Positions 22,565 through 34,638 are shown, counted from the first letter of the stretch. The stretch is 64,000 nt of DNA from Parastagonospora avenae f. sp. tritici 18332-5 (GCA_022559985.1 JAFJTR010000026.1:62001-126000); one strand, 5' to 3'. A program made the numbers and translations. The notes: a model not told the origin generated them from the letters alone.

Positions 22565-23170
22565 ATGCCTTCATCTCACCCCGCACGATCGCGCTCGCCT
22601 CTGATCCACGCGTCCATCCCACCACACACGACCACACCTACAATCACCATCTCCACCGCCTCCACCGAATCCACTCCACCTGCCAGCTCAACAACATCGC
22701 CCACATCTACCGTATCCACCATCTCCGCCCACCCAGGCATCTCTCCCATCTCCACCGATTCTACTCCAATTGCATTGCTTATCCGCACCACCCCATCTCC
22801 TCCACACGCACCTACTATTTTACCCCAGCCTCCACGCGCACCATCTCAATCACGCCGCATCCTAAGAGCTTGTGCTCGTGCGCACCGCTATCGCGCATGC
22901 ATATCCACATTCCAAGCCTACGACGACGAAGATGGCGGAGATGGCAAAACATCCCCCCTCTCCCTCCCCCTCCCCCTCCCCCCTTCTCTCCAATCCTCAC
23001 CTCTCGACACATGGACTGCCCTAGAGGATGGGAAAGGAGGTGGAGGTGTAGATGTAAAAGGTGGATGGCGCACGGGATACGAAGCCTCGAGCGGGATGGT
23101 AGTGCAGCGGAAGGGGAGGGGGGGATTTAAATTTGAGGGGGCGATGAGTGAGGGAGCTTATGGGATGTGA
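22565..23170 (+). CDS. Low-complexity Ser/Thr/Pro-rich ORF of doubtful status
   Basis: An open frame of about 200 codons: Ser/Thr/Pro-rich N-terminal half, then RACARAHRYRACISTFQAYD, a Pro/Leu-rich run, and a Gly-rich C-terminus (WTALEDGKGGGGVDVKGG, GYEASSGMVV, FKFEGAMSEGAYGM). A second long frame (ATG at 22525, MAPSLLTKLATQ) overlaps it out of phase. Open frames in two phases are expected from CA/CT-rich sequence that lacks TA, so openness alone is weak evidence. The C-terminal half looks more protein-like than chance. Confidence 0.35.
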   Translation: MPSSHPARSRSPLIHASIPPHTTTPTITISTASTESTPPASSTTSPTSTVSTISAHPGISPISTDSTPIALLIRTTPSPPHAPTILPQPPRAPSQSRRILRACARAHRYRACISTFQAYDDEDGGDGKTSPLSLPLPLPPSLQSSPLDTWTALEDGKGGGGVDVKGGWRTGYEASSGMVVQRKGRGGFKFEGAMSEGAYGM

Positions 23171-23910
23171 AAGGGGGAGGAGATGGTGTTGTTAGGCATG
23201 CTAGGGCAAAATGAGAGAGGGGGTGTGCGGAAAGAAGGTCAAGCTGGGGAGTCGAAGGAACATGTTGAAAGTCCGCGGGCTGAACTGGATGCATGCTTGA
23301 GGTTAGAGCAGCAGGACATCATGGATGAAGATGTTGAAATAGAATTTGACCTGATTTTCATTTCCCTCTCCCTCGTTTGTTATCATCCATCACTTTGTAA
23401 AGCTTAGAACTACTCGACATATTTCTTACTTTAAAAATTTAATAAATGTCATTTTTCCACGTCTGTATCGCTTCTATACAAGAAACCATATTTGCCTCCC
23501 ATGTGCTCAAATCTGTGTAAGATAAATAGGAAAATGGCTGTATAGATGGATAGGTAGATAGATAGGATAGAGAATTGGCACACGCGCGTGCGATTTAGAT
23601 GTATGACAATATCAGCACAAGGAAATATCTCCACCATTCATGGCTTCGAAAAGGGAGTGTGCAGATCATTCGATCCAACCAGCATTAATCAAAAGGAGAA
23701 CCAGAACAGCAACAGCGCCACAAAGAAGTGGGCATACATGAATAATAAGAAAGGATAGAACCATAGGAACAAGGGGGATATATCGCGAGGGGGGCCGCTC
23801 GTTGCGTCGTTCTCGGGGTATAAGCATCGGGACACATGTCGTACAACAAAACGCCTGAGAACGCCGCTCAACTCGATCCTAATAGATCGAGACACATCAG
23901 CAATCACGCA
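23171..23910. other. Intergenic, 3' flank of veA
   Basis: G-rich up to about 23250, then AT-rich with a GATA-type simple repeat near 23545-23570. Likely contains the veA 3' UTR. No ORF is supported. Confidence 0.4.
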
Positions 23911-25683
23911 CTAGACGGCTACTTCAGGCACGTGGCGTTGGCGCTGGGTACCGTCTGCACGGCGGTAGCTCATGGCCGCTCTGTCCATTGGCTCTTCCAT
24001 GTCGGGCGAGTTGCATTCGTCGTAGTTGTAGCCGGCACCAGAGGGGTTGGGTCGAGCACCGCCCGTCAGCCGTTCGTTCATGTGGCGAGTGTCAAAGGTG
24101 CTGGAGAAGGAGCGTTTTTGGCCGGCAGAGGTTTGGACGGGTGGAAGGCCTTGTGCGAAGCGAGGCAGACCGTATGCGCTCTCTGGGTTAGCAGACATAG
24201 TGGCGGCAGACATTGTTCCAGAAGACATAGCACTAGGCGGCGATTGATAGGATGGCGAGACCGGTTCGAGCTTGTCCATGGCAGTGGGCGGCTGCAGTGT
24301 CTTCAGCGTAGGCAGTGAGTGATGGCTGGGCGTGTGCATGGAGGAAGAGACCGAGTGGGCATGAGGTGACGTTTGAATAGGCTGCAGAGGCTGTGACATT
24401 TGCTGTGGTCGGTTGTACTGGTCCATGGGGTTGTACGGCGAAATCAGTTGACTAGGTCCGGGGTACTGTTGAGGCGGCTGAGTGACAGAGGAGCGGCGGT
24501 AGTCTGGCGCGTGAGTGTACTCGGGGGCAGCCTCCTGGCGTACAGGTGCGGGCTGCTCGTAGTGCGACTGCTGCTGCTGCTGCTGGTAGTTCGAGTATCC
24601 GTACTGCTGGTTCATCTGCATAGCTGGCTGGTTCTGGTAGCTGTTGTGCACGGGCTGGGACTGGTGGGAGTATGGGGCCTGCGGGGGCTGCATCATACTG
24701 CTAGACGGAGGCGAAGTGTACTGGCTCTGGTACTGTTGGTGAGTGGAGCCATAAGCCGGCATCTGAGAGTAGCCAGGGGTGGGCGGCGGTGCCATTTGCT
24801 GCTGGTAGTTGCTCGCGGGCTGCGAGTACTGCGGCATGTCGTCCATGCTAGGACGGCGAGGAGGTACCAGAGAGTGGGCGCTCGCGTTGGAGATGGAGCG
24901 CGGGCGATCAGGGTCGAGCGGGATATTGGGCGCCTGGCTGTAATTGTCGGGTGTTGCAGTACGACGGGCCCGGTCGTAGCCCTCCTCGCCCTCGTAGTCG
25001 TCCCAATCCTTGGAACCCTTGTTCTCGCGGCGCCTCATGCGCACGTCGCGACGGATGCGGACACGACAGCCCTGCTCAGCGACCATGCGGCTCAGGGCGG
25101 TGCTCTCCGACAAACCAGGGAACTTCTTCGCGGAGAAGACGGTGAAGGGCGCCGACTTGACTTCAGCGCGGTGGGTGACGAAGTGATTGCCGTCGAAGAT
25201 GACGTCTGGGTCGTCGGGATCCAGGTCCTTGACTTCACTCAGGTTCTCAAAGAGGGCGAAGCTGAGGCGGTACTTGCCCTCGTGGCGGACAGACAGGTCA
25301 GGGAAGATGAAGTAGCCAGCAGGCGTCGGGCGGTCGAGGTAGGCCATTCCAGCAACGGGCGTGCCAGTGAGGACGGGGAAGCTGGGCGTGGTCGACGGGC
25401 GACCTGGCGCGATGGTGCGCGCATTCTCGAGACTGGCGTGCAGGAAGAAGTTGGCGTTGTAGGCGAAGGTGATCTCGTTGTCGTTCTCAAAGACGCGCAG
25501 CTCGACAATCGGCGGCGGGTCAACAGGGCGACGGTCAGCGCTCGACTTCGCGCCGCTACCACAGGCGCGGGCGCGCTCTGGTTGCTGGATCACCTGCATG
25601 CTGTAGCGAATAGTGCGGCCATCCTTGGTAGTACGAATGGAAGAGCTCTTCGTCTCGTTGGACACGGCAATGGTAGAAGCCAT
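23911..25683 (-). CDS. veA: Velvet protein VeA, global regulator of development and secondary metabolism
   Basis: Single-exon 590-residue protein. The velvet domain fills about residues 25-220, with QVIQQPERARACGSGAKSSAD, RRPVDPPPIVELRVF, FFLHASLENA, GYFIFPDLSVRHEGKYRLSF and KKFPGLSESTALSRM. Next comes a basic stretch (RVRIRRDVRMRRRENK) and a long Gln/Pro/Ser/Tyr-rich tail as in other VeA proteins. In the family, VeA joins VelB and LaeA in the nucleus and couples light to sexual development and metabolite clusters. The ATG at 25683 (MASTIAVSNETK) was chosen because the frame upstream has only a non-ATG start. An ACC microsatellite sits just before the ATG. An upstream non-coding exon is possible. 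Confidence 0.92.
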   Translation of the reverse strand: MASTIAVSNETKSSSIRTTKDGRTIRYSMQVIQQPERARACGSGAKSSADRRPVDPPPIVELRVFENDNEITFAYNANFFLHASLENARTIAPGRPSTTPSFPVLTGTPVAGMAYLDRPTPAGYFIFPDLSVRHEGKYRLSFALFENLSEVKDLDPDDPDVIFDGNHFVTHRAEVKSAPFTVFSAKKFPGLSESTALSRMVAEQGCRVRIRRDVRMRRRENKGSKDWDDYEGEEGYDRARRTATPDNYSQAPNIPLDPDRPRSISNASAHSLVPPRRPSMDDMPQYSQPASNYQQQMAPPPTPGYSQMPAYGSTHQQYQSQYTSPPSSSMMQPPQAPYSHQSQPVHNSYQNQPAMQMNQQYGYSNYQQQQQQSHYEQPAPVRQEAAPEYTHAPDYRRSSVTQPPQQYPGPSQLISPYNPMDQYNRPQQMSQPLQPIQTSPHAHSVSSSMHTPSHHSLPTLKTLQPPTAMDKLEPVSPSYQSPPSAMSSGTMSAATMSANPESAYGLPRFAQGLPPVQTSAGQKRSFSSTFDTRHMNERLTGGARPNPSGAGYNYDECNSPDMEEPMDRAAMSYRRADGTQRQRHVPEVAV

Positions 25684-25689
25684 GACGTT

Positions 25690-25719
25690 GGTGGTGGTGG
25701 TGGTGGTGGTGGTGGTGGT
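25690..25719 (-). repeat. (ACC)10 microsatellite in the veA leader
   Basis: Ten consecutive ACC triplets on the coding strand, ending a few bases before the veA ATG. In frame they would encode poly-Thr if translation began upstream. Such tracts commonly vary in length between strains. Confidence 0.8.
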
Positions 25720-28700
25720 GAGAGTGAAAGTCAAGCTGTATTCTGGGACGAGTCAGCATGGCGCGAAGCGTGGATGCAGCCCCCGCTAAATTAGCAGGAA
25801 GGCTGGGTCGACGGGTCTCTTACTGCAGGACCACTTGGTTGGCGCTCAAGGCAGAGAACGCACGAGGTGCCAGACTGGACCACGGAACTGAGATGCACTG
25901 GAGCGGTCAGCACAAATATTGGGCGCTGACATCGATGCGGCCGCGTGCACGTCGCAGGGCAGGACGATCTCCGACAGAACGGCCGACCCAAAGCCACGCA
26001 GCCGGCTTCCCAGCAGGGCAGATAAGACGGCATCACGTACCTGAGGGCAAAGTCTAATCGACGAAGCAATGTTGCTGTCGCGAGACCGATTCCGGATCAA
26101 TGATGGGCGTTGAAGGTGCTGAGAGTCGACGGATACGGCGAGGCCTGTGGTGTTGGAATGGCTGGGAACTGCGGCCAACGGGACCTAGAAACAGAAACAC
26201 GACAACGGGCGCTCGAACACGGGAACCTGGGGCGGCGAAGGGACTGCACGAACGAAGAGATGCGAAATGCGCTCGATGCCGTCGCACTCCCGTCGAAAAG
26301 GGATCTCTTGAGGCTGGCGAGAGTTGGAGGGAAGAGAGACGACCAACAGTGCCCAGCTCAGAGCTGAGGAGACAGGCCGAGAAGGTGTGGTGGAAGTGGG
26401 CACTCGACCCTCTCCGCTCACAGCTGGGCTCGCAGCACTGGCCTGGCGTCTTCGGCTAAACGAGACAAAGGAAGCGTGCCGGGGCATGGGAAACCACCAG
26501 GCCAATCACCCGAGGCCCGCTATGCCCAAAAGCCTCGCCACCAAGCAGCCGACGACGCCGGCGTGGAGCGCGAACTGCAAGGTGCATGCGCAGGCAGGAA
26601 GAGGCCGAGTCGTGCAGCACATCACTGATGATTGATCACTGGCCCGGCGCTGCTGCTGACGCTCCGGTGGAAGCTGTGTCGGAGTCGTGTCGACATGCCC
26701 TCAATCGCCAGCCCTCTGTAGAAGTTGATGGGATCATCCCTCGCACGCTCGCACCACCGTGCCCTCGGCGGCCCATCGAATGATCGAAACAGGCGGCATC
26801 CGTGGGTGACGGGCCTAGCCCCCCTCCCGGAGCCTGAGCCTATCCTTGCCCATTCCGGCGCCGTTGTTAAAAATGGCTGTCGTCCGCCCTCGATAACAAC
26901 ACCCTTAGGAGTGCGCACTGCGCGAATACTAGGAGCACTACTGTAGCCATGGCCCTCTCGGCTACAAGGCAACGCTGCCACCGCAGTCAGCTCACAGCGC
27001 GCAGTCGGGCTGTGAATGGCGCATCCTGGATCCTGCCGTATTGGCGCATGCACCACGTCCCAAGGCTAGCTTGGCCCCTCTGAATCTCAGTGTGCGACCA
27101 CCGACGGATAGCCAGGAGCACAGCAGCACAATGGTCTGATCTGCCTCGCACCCCATCGCCCTCGTCGCCGCCCCGTAGATTGCTGCATATTGCAATATGG
27201 CCTGCTATCACCGTCCCAGCGGCTCGTCGTTCATGCAATGGGCAGCTGACGTGCTGCGGCGCTGGAAGCCAATAGCCAGCGCCGCGGATTACCCTCTCCA
27301 GAGCATGGGGCGACGACGGGCCCTGTTCTCCCTGCCGCTGGAAGCGCCAAGTCCCGTGGCGCCTGGCCAGTCACGAGACGAGGACCCCCAGCACCCCGGC
27401 GCCGGCCTCCCGCACAATCTCCCGCATCTCGCTGATCTGCTCCACTCTGTCTTCACCACAAGCTCCACCACCAGCTCCACCACACAGCATGTGTCGCACG
27501 CCTGTGTTAGCCTGAGGGCGCCTCTTCGTGGCCAGCGGCGAGCTGGCTGCTTGCGGCCCTCACCGCAGCACACGGCGCCAGATGCGAGCATGAGGCTGAC
27601 GCGGACCGCTGCTTACAGTGCGCCTCAACGTGGCCACGAAAAGCAACCTGCTCCAACTCGCAGGCCCATCACACTCTCAAATCACAAATGACATGTTATC
27701 GCCCGTGATATTGCCAAAGGGTCTGCTTGCAGTGAGGCCAAGGCATGCTCCGCCTCTGTGGATATTCTCCGATCTGTCAAACACGACCCAGCAGCCCTCG
27801 CCGTCGCACAGCATGGCTGAGCCTCAGCAACAATGCACCCTTCCGCGGCGTGCAAATATTCCACAACCACGACGCTTTTGCCGAACGGGCCCGAGAGACG
27901 CCCTCATTCCACAACAACTGCTGCGTCGTTGAGACATTCGCAGCGTGTCTCGGCATGCCGATGGTGAAAGTATCTTGAGTGTCTTGTTGATGTCTGTGCC
28001 GGGACTTCGTTCGCAATACCGAATCCCATTACTCGCACCCGGCCTGACAGCCGAGAGGCTGATAGTTTTCCCACACGCCTAGTCCGCCACTTGGGACAGC
28101 GAGTGCCTCAGGACCTGCTTGCTCAAGCTGACCTCACAAAGCGCATCTAGACTCCCGCGAAGCTCCGACCAGCGGAACCCCTCCGCTGTCGTTTGTCGAA
28201 CAACCTTTGCCCAAATCTCTCAACCAAACTTTACTTAGACTATGTAGTCTACCCGACATTCCGCAACCCACCATTAACATTTCCCAAGCGCAAAAACGTC
28301 ACAAAGCCACGTTTCTCCACACGTCATTCCATGCCCGCTTCGAGCCGGCCCAGCAGGCGCCCCAAACGCCTTTTCCGACCTACTGACCGCTCCCATCGTA
28401 CGTGTCTCGCAGACGTAACGACCTATCGTTTCTTGCATCGTGAGTGTCAGTGGGAAGGTGGCGAGCAGCGCACGTGGATGACGCCCCTTGCATTACCTCT
28501 CGAGGCATACCGCGCAATGCCCAAGTGGCACGGTAACAGCCACCGACCTGTGACTGGTGCGAGTTATTTTCATCGATGGGATGGATAGTATGGTGAACCC
28601 CTTGCGTGTGGTGTTGGTGGAGTGTGCCGGCGAGGTACAGAAGATAACGGGAATAAGGAATAAGGAATAAGGAATGAGGGAGGTTGGTTTGATGTATATT

Positions 28701-30636
28701 GAGTATGAGATAGTCGAGACATATGCGACAGATAGACGAGTGGGTGAAGATGCACTGTGTGCGAGAACTATCTCGGATGGTAGGTAGAAGAAAAGAAGAT
28801 GGCGGAGAGAGCTCTGTGTTGGTTTCGTTGACCGTGAACATGCACCACATTCATTAACACAGATATTCTCTAGTCACATTCAGAAACCACGTTGAATTGA
28901 TTCACCGACTCGCAAATCCCCTGCCGCTTTCCAACATAACATGCCCTGCTCTCTACTGTCTCGGAGCAACATCATTCTTTCTCATCACTTCCCTTTCACA
29001 CTCCAACACCAACACCGCTCACGCGCTTTCGATATTTCACCTTCTAGCAACCTCTGTTCCCGCGTTCTCTATACAAACCTGTTCCTTTCATATTCTCCAT
29101 GCCATCACTTCTCCAACACTCAACCGCGCCTCCCCTCATCCACATCCCCACTCATAACATACACAATCCCAGCAATTATAATCTTGCTACTCGTACTGAC
29201 ATACATCTTCCCCACGCCTCCTTGGCAGCGCACGAAATGCGAGACAGGAGAGTAGGTATCTTTTCTTACATCTGATGCGTGATATCAGGGTCGTGGTGAT
29301 GTGTGGTGTGGAGGATTTCACGGTAGGTTGGATGGATTTTGCGTTGTCGACTGGGTTAGATGTAGACTGCGCATAAACATTCCATTTTTACATCAGGAAC
29401 ACACGAATCCAAATGCAAACGTACTCGTAAATGCATCTTTGGGCTTTAAGCTTGACATGCGTAGCCGCGAGAACAAGAATGAATAAGAACGCAAATTAGT
29501 TTCCACATCTTATCTCTGGAACGTCTTATCTTGATGACTTCGTTTAGAATTACCTCGCACGTTTAAATCTAATATTTTCCCTCGCATTCAGGTCTTTGCT
29601 AACATCGAACTCGTCCCTGCAAACTCAAACATGTTCCTTTACACCACCTGCCCATTCCACCAAAAGAAATCTTTTAGTACTGGTTAGATTGGGGGCATAC
29701 TTCACATCTACCTCTTCAACTCAACGGGTTCCGCACCACACTTCCGACTTAAGAATAAACTTGCATATTTCAACGAGGTTGAATCGCAAAATCGTATCTT
29801 TCTTTTCAACTAAGCAGCGTTGAATCGGGAATATTAGCATTTAGCATCGTTTCTTTGCTTTCTATCCCGACGGTATAGAAGTGCGAAGGAGGAGCACGTT
29901 CGGCAAGACTAGAAGCTTACTGCCGTACTGTGAACATGCATGCCAAACCCCACCCTCACTCTCCATCTGCAAATATCTCAACGAAACCCCATGCCATGCA
30001 ATTCCCAAGCCCCGCGTCTGCCCCCAAGAATCCGTGGCGTGGAGCAACCATTCTTCTAGACTGACCTGCGTGACCACAGCCTACATATATCTTAGTGATG
30101 GAATCAAAAGCGACATGGGCATCACCTCTCTGTACGAAACAGAAAAATAATGCAGATGCTCATTTCACAGTACGCATCGTCTCCGGCGCTCCAAGTCGTC
30201 AACACCCGGCCCAAACTTTTCCCTCCTTGACGGTGGTCTTCTCGGCCTGGTGGTGAGAATATAAGAAGGTATTGTCAAGTTTTGGCGTTTCGAGCTGAAT
30301 CACTCGTGCGAAAATAAGTGGACTTCACTCTACACCACAGCCAAACTCCAGATAATCTAAAACAATCTTAACCTCGCACAAGAACAGTGTACGTATCAAA
30401 GATGTCTTGATTCAATCTCTAATAAGTAGCCTCAGCCTCAAAAAAGCACGCAATGGATATAATGAATCCCCACTCTACACTACGTATAGTGTCCGTCCCC
30501 CGCAATCTTTAGCCAGACTCAGTCTTCCTTCAATGCCGCAAAACGCCTTAGAATGCAACCCATATGCAAAAGGCCCCAAGGCCGAATTTCAATGTACAGG
30601 ACAAGTCATAGGAAAGTCGTTAGCGCTGCCTTGCAT
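25720..30636. other. Long gene-poor region upstream of veA
   Basis: About 4.9 kb in which I support no protein gene. 25.8-28.1 kb is GC-rich, with overlapping spurious frames on both strands. It then becomes AT-richer and CT-rich. A heptamer repeat (GGAATAA, three copies) lies at about 28652-28672. The frame 28941-29255 ends with one hydrophobic segment (TYTIPAIIILLLVLTYIF) followed by PTPPWQR and could be part of a small membrane protein, but there is no other support. The region probably holds the veA promoter and leader. Confidence 0.5.
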
Positions 30637-32169
30637 TCAGAAGCCGTTGAAACCCAGCAGCGCACCAGCGCCGACTACGGCTGCACCACCGAGCCATGCG
30701 TTTGCAGTCGCGGCGGGCATTGCGGCGGCTGTCGATCCTCCAAGGCCGCCAGTCACGCTGGGACCGTTGACCCGAGGGCCGCCGGTGCCGACTGCAGCTG
30801 TTGAGACGGCATCTGGGACGCCAGTGGCATTCGGTACGCCATCCGAGCCCTTTTGGATCTCCTGGATGTTTTCCGTTGTTGCGTTGAAGTTTGTCTGCGC
30901 GAGCGAGATTTCATTGTTGGCGAGGTCGTAGACGACGTAGGCGGATCGCAGGAAGGTGTCGCCGAGAACAGCGACGGAGTTACCAGCTGGTCCAACGCCG
31001 AGCAGGCAGATGGGTTGGCCGCGGGACACGGCTGCGACGACAACGAGCTCGTTCAGAGGAACAGAGATGTGGACGCCGGAGAAGACGAAGTCGAGTGAGC
31101 CTTGCTGGTTGGCCAAGTCACAATCTACGTATGCGGCTCCCTGGGCCTGGTCAAAGCGCGCGTTGTACTTTTGGTATAGTTGGCGTGCAACTGCGTCGGG
31201 CAGGTACATGAGTGACGAGCCAGAGTCGAGCAGGACGGGGACGTTCTGGTTTGCGAAGATAGAAGTATTCTGGCCGTTCTGACCCATGCCGGTCAGAGCG
31301 ATGATGAATTCGGCATATTCGCCGCGCTCCGGAATGATTGGCAGTGTTTGCAATGTGCCGTGGAACTTGTCGGTGTCAACGCCTCCAAAAAGAATGCTTC
31401 CCGTGGAGGCATCGAGATCGTTGAGCCAAAGCGAGTAGGCGTTCGTGGTAATTTTGCCGTCGTCGACCAGCTTCTGCGGTAAGTTGGGGTATGGGTCCAG
31501 GCCTGCGCGACCGACGGCGACCTCGTTGATGGTGTAGCCGATACCGAGAATGCCCTCGGGGGAGGTGGACTCGTAGCCGATGCCAAACTGCAGGTCTTCT
31601 ACTGTCTGACCGCCAAAGCGGAAATCGTCTGTCGCATAGTCGCCCGACGCGCCGGAGCCATCTACATAGCTGATGTTGAATACGCCATTGACATATTTAT
31701 ATGTCGACGAATCGTTCGCATGGTACATGCCCGATTCCCCACACTGATTGCCGCCTTGCTGACAGAGCGGCGAGTTTTTGGCATTGACCCAGAGATCACT
31801 GCTGCCAGTGTCGATGTGCAGGCGGAATCCTTGCGGCGGCGTGCCTAAGCTGGCGTTGGCATAGTAAAGCGTTTCGAGGTTGTCGAGCGTCTGCTGGACG
31901 GTGCCTGCCCGTCTCCGTAACCGGTCGTGCTCCACGGGATTGGCGACATGACGGCGCTGAATGTTGAGGCCGACGACATTGGGGTTCTGCGGGGATCAGG
32001 TCAGTTTCTTGCAGGCGGGGAAGCTGACAGGAATGGAGGCTCTGCGATAAGATTCGCTTCACGCCGCTGTTCCTGGCGGCCAAGACTTTCTGCTTACCTC
32101 CCGTGGCACCAGGTTGACTGCACCGGCCAGAGACACCAGCGTTGCTGAGAATAACGCCGATGACTTCAT
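30637..32169 (-). CDS. Secreted GPI-anchored pepsin-like aspartyl protease
   Basis: Two exons (32169-32098 and 31986-30637) encode 473 residues. It starts with a signal peptide (MKSSALFSATLVSLAGAV), followed by a propeptide with basic sites (RRR before AGTVQQTL). The two catalytic motifs are HIDTGSSDLWV (Asp83) and VLLDSGSSLMYLP (Asp278), with FGGVDTDKFHGTL between them and LGDTFLRSAYVVYDL near the end. A Ser/Thr/Ala/Gly-rich stalk and a hydrophobic C-terminus (WLGGAAVVGAGALLGF) suggest a GPI anchor, as in yapsins and OPSB-type proteases. It is therefore expected at the cell surface. Intact. Confidence 0.92.
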
Positions 32170-33457
32170 GGCTGCGACTGTCGTTCTTGGAGATTCAGTG
32201 AGAGTGTGCGACACCTATGGGGTATATGGGCCGTCCGAGTGTGGCTGACGACGACTTGAAGCGCGGAGGGTTAGAGCGCGGCGGCTGCGCGCAGGGTATC
32301 GTGTTTGACCTGCGTTCAGGGAGATGACGCAGGCGTTGCAATTAATAGGAGCAAAGAATGGAAAATGGCCGAGGAAGGGATGCGCAAGTGAAGGGCTATA
32401 ATAACACAGAATTGGAATCAGAAGTGCTGGCGCAAAACGTTGGTTAGTGGCAAGGCAACTGGTGTGGTTTGGTGATGACGCCCGCAAAATGATGAGATCA
32501 GGGACGGGAAGGCGCGGATTTAGTGAAAAGTGGCCCGGGAAGGCAGGGTAGCCGCCGACATATCCGATGCAGGATTGCATCGAGCTTGCGTACGCGGCGA
32601 GTGGCGGTGCGCATCCATTACATGAACCATTCGCTGTGGCACTGTGGGCCTGGATCCATACGCTGTCGATCACTGAGCCGCGTATTGTGGTCTGTGAGGT
32701 TTGAAGCTTCACCATGCCGGCGATGCAAGATGGCGCTTCCCACATACGCTTGAGAATGACTATTGAGCGCTCACGAGAACAACGAAAGCACCGGCGGGAC
32801 TCCGTGGACGCTTGTTGCGTGTCTCGAACATCCGACGCCGCGTACGTCACACTCGTCGGTCAGTGACCGTGCCGCTCGGACGTGCAGCCTGTCGTTAGGC
32901 GTCCAGTATGATGGTTCGGGAGGAACAGCGCATCGTGCTGTGCCTGTTGAACGGCTGCTATGTTTTCGACAAGCGGGATGTCGTAAGAATATAAGCTTTT
33001 CTCACAGATGGCTGCTCCAGGTGCCAAGAAGCAGCCTTGTGGATATGCATATGTTTTTCAGGAACAGGAATCTGTGTCCTGCCGGGAGGATCCACAGTCT
33101 GTTCGTACGCGTAGACATGCATGTCGGAACCTGATCACACGCCGAAGATGCGGGTCGAGGGACTCGTCAATGACTAGTGACGAAGCATGCTGGAGGTGGT
33201 ATTTCCATTGGGCTGTCTGGATTCACGAAGTAGTGCTGCTACGTGGATGTGGTCATTTGAAAGCAAGCGGGCAAAATATTATGAGGAAATCGAACATGGC
33301 AGGGTGCAACCTTGAAAGAGTTTGTCGTCTCTTCAATTCGGCGGACCGACGCTGAGATGGGGTCATTGTCACGTGACGGCGCTAAAGTGAATCTCGTGAA
33401 CGCGCGTGGTTTCGCGTGTCGCGTAGCCCCTCCAACGACCAAATAACAGCACACATC
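32170..33457. other. Divergent intergenic region
   Basis: Lies between the protease (minus) and rfc4 (plus). Frames of up to 211 codons on the minus strand at 32215-32850 have random composition and no domain. No gene is supported. Confidence 0.45.
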
Positions 33458-34638
33458 ATGGCGAAATCAGAGTCCAAGGGTGAATCTTCCAAGACAGCCA
33501 GCAGTGGCATCAAGCCCAACCCAAACGCTGCTGGCGGAGCAAATTACGAATTGCCTTGGTACAGTCTACTTCTGCCTCTCCTAGTCCATCCCAACTAACA
33601 AGCGCTGCAGGGTTGAAAAGTACCGCCCGGTCTACCTCGACGATGTCGTCGGCAACACTGAAACAATCGAGCGCCTTAAGATTATCGCAAAAGATGGAAA
33701 CATGCCACACATGATCATCTCAGGCATGCCTGGTATCGGAAAGACGACCTCGATTCTCTGCCTAGCGCGACAATTGCTCGGCGACGCATACAAGGAAGCC
33801 GTCCTCGAACTCAACGCCTCTGACGAACGTGGTATTGATGTTGTGCGCAACCGGATAAAGGGGTTTGCGCAGAAAAAGGTCACTCTACCGGCTGGAAGAC
33901 AAAAGCTGGTGATTCTGGACGAAGCAGACAGCATGACGAGTGGTGCGCAACAGGCGCTTCGAAGGACTATGGAAATTTACAGCGCGACCACCCGATTCGC
34001 ATTCGCATGCAATCAGTCGAACAAGATCATCGAGCCGCTGCAGTCGAGATGCGCCATTCTGCGCTACGCCCGCCTCACCGATGCGCAAGTTGTGCGAAGG
34101 ATCATGCAAGTCATCGAAGCTGAAAATGTACAATACTCCGACGACGGTCTCGCGGCACTGGTCTTCTCTGCAGAGGGAGATATGCGACAGGCAATCAATA
34201 ATTTGCAGTCAACAAATGCCGGTTTCGGATTCGTCAATGGAGACAACGTGTTCAAGGTGGTGGACAGCCCGCATCCCATCAAGGTGCAGGCAATGATCAA
34301 GGCGTGCCATGAGACGAGAATCGACGATGCGATGGTGTCGCTGAAGGAGCTGTGGGATCTGGGATACTCGTGTCACGACATCATCAGCACCATGTTCAGG
34401 GTCACAAAGACGATCGATACGTTGAGCGAGCATGCCAAGCTGGAGTTTATCAAGGTGGGCCGATATCAACACGAGGACTTGTCACCTGGAGCTAACATCA
34501 TTGCAGGAAATCGGCTTCACACACATGCGCATCCTCGAAGGCGTTCAAACCCTCCTCCAACTCTCCGGCTGCATCGCGCGCCTCTGCAAGATCAACATGC
34601 AACCACAACTCTTCGTCCTCCCATCAAAGTCAAAATAG
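33458..34638 (+). CDS. rfc4: Replication factor C subunit 4 (clamp loader)
   Basis: Three exons (33458-33558, 33611-34454, 34507-34638) encode 358 residues. It is an AAA+ subunit of the RFC clamp loader, which loads PCNA at primer ends. RFC boxes in order: PWVEKYRP, DNA-contact region IAKDGNMPHMIISGMPGIGKTT (Walker A near residue 72), ELNASDERGIDVVR, VILDEADSMT (Walker B), ALRRTMEIYS, FACNQSNKIIEPLQSRC (SRC motif) and AEGDMRQAINNLQ. The last exon gives EIGFTHMRILEGVQTLLQL. The closest named homologue is yeast Rfc4 (human RFC2). The ATG at 33458 was chosen because the frame upstream starts with GTG. Intact. Confidence 0.95.

Noticed and set aside
24400..25794. 464-codon open frame antisense to veA
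   Set aside because: Leu/Val/Arg-rich mirror of Gln/Ser/Pro codons of the velvet protein; no domain and no independent start context.
26100..27691. Several overlapping frames of 80-164 codons in the GC-rich region upstream of veA
   Set aside because: Frames occur in both strands and several phases with random composition, as expected where stop codons are rare in GC-rich DNA.
28941..29255. Frame with one hydrophobic helix followed by PTPPWQR
   Set aside because: Only one feature supports it; the N-terminal part looks random and no promoter or splice logic was found. Mentioned under the gene-poor region instead.
32215..32850. 211-codon minus-strand frame between the protease and rfc4
   Set aside because: No domain, odd composition, and it sits in a divergent promoter region.
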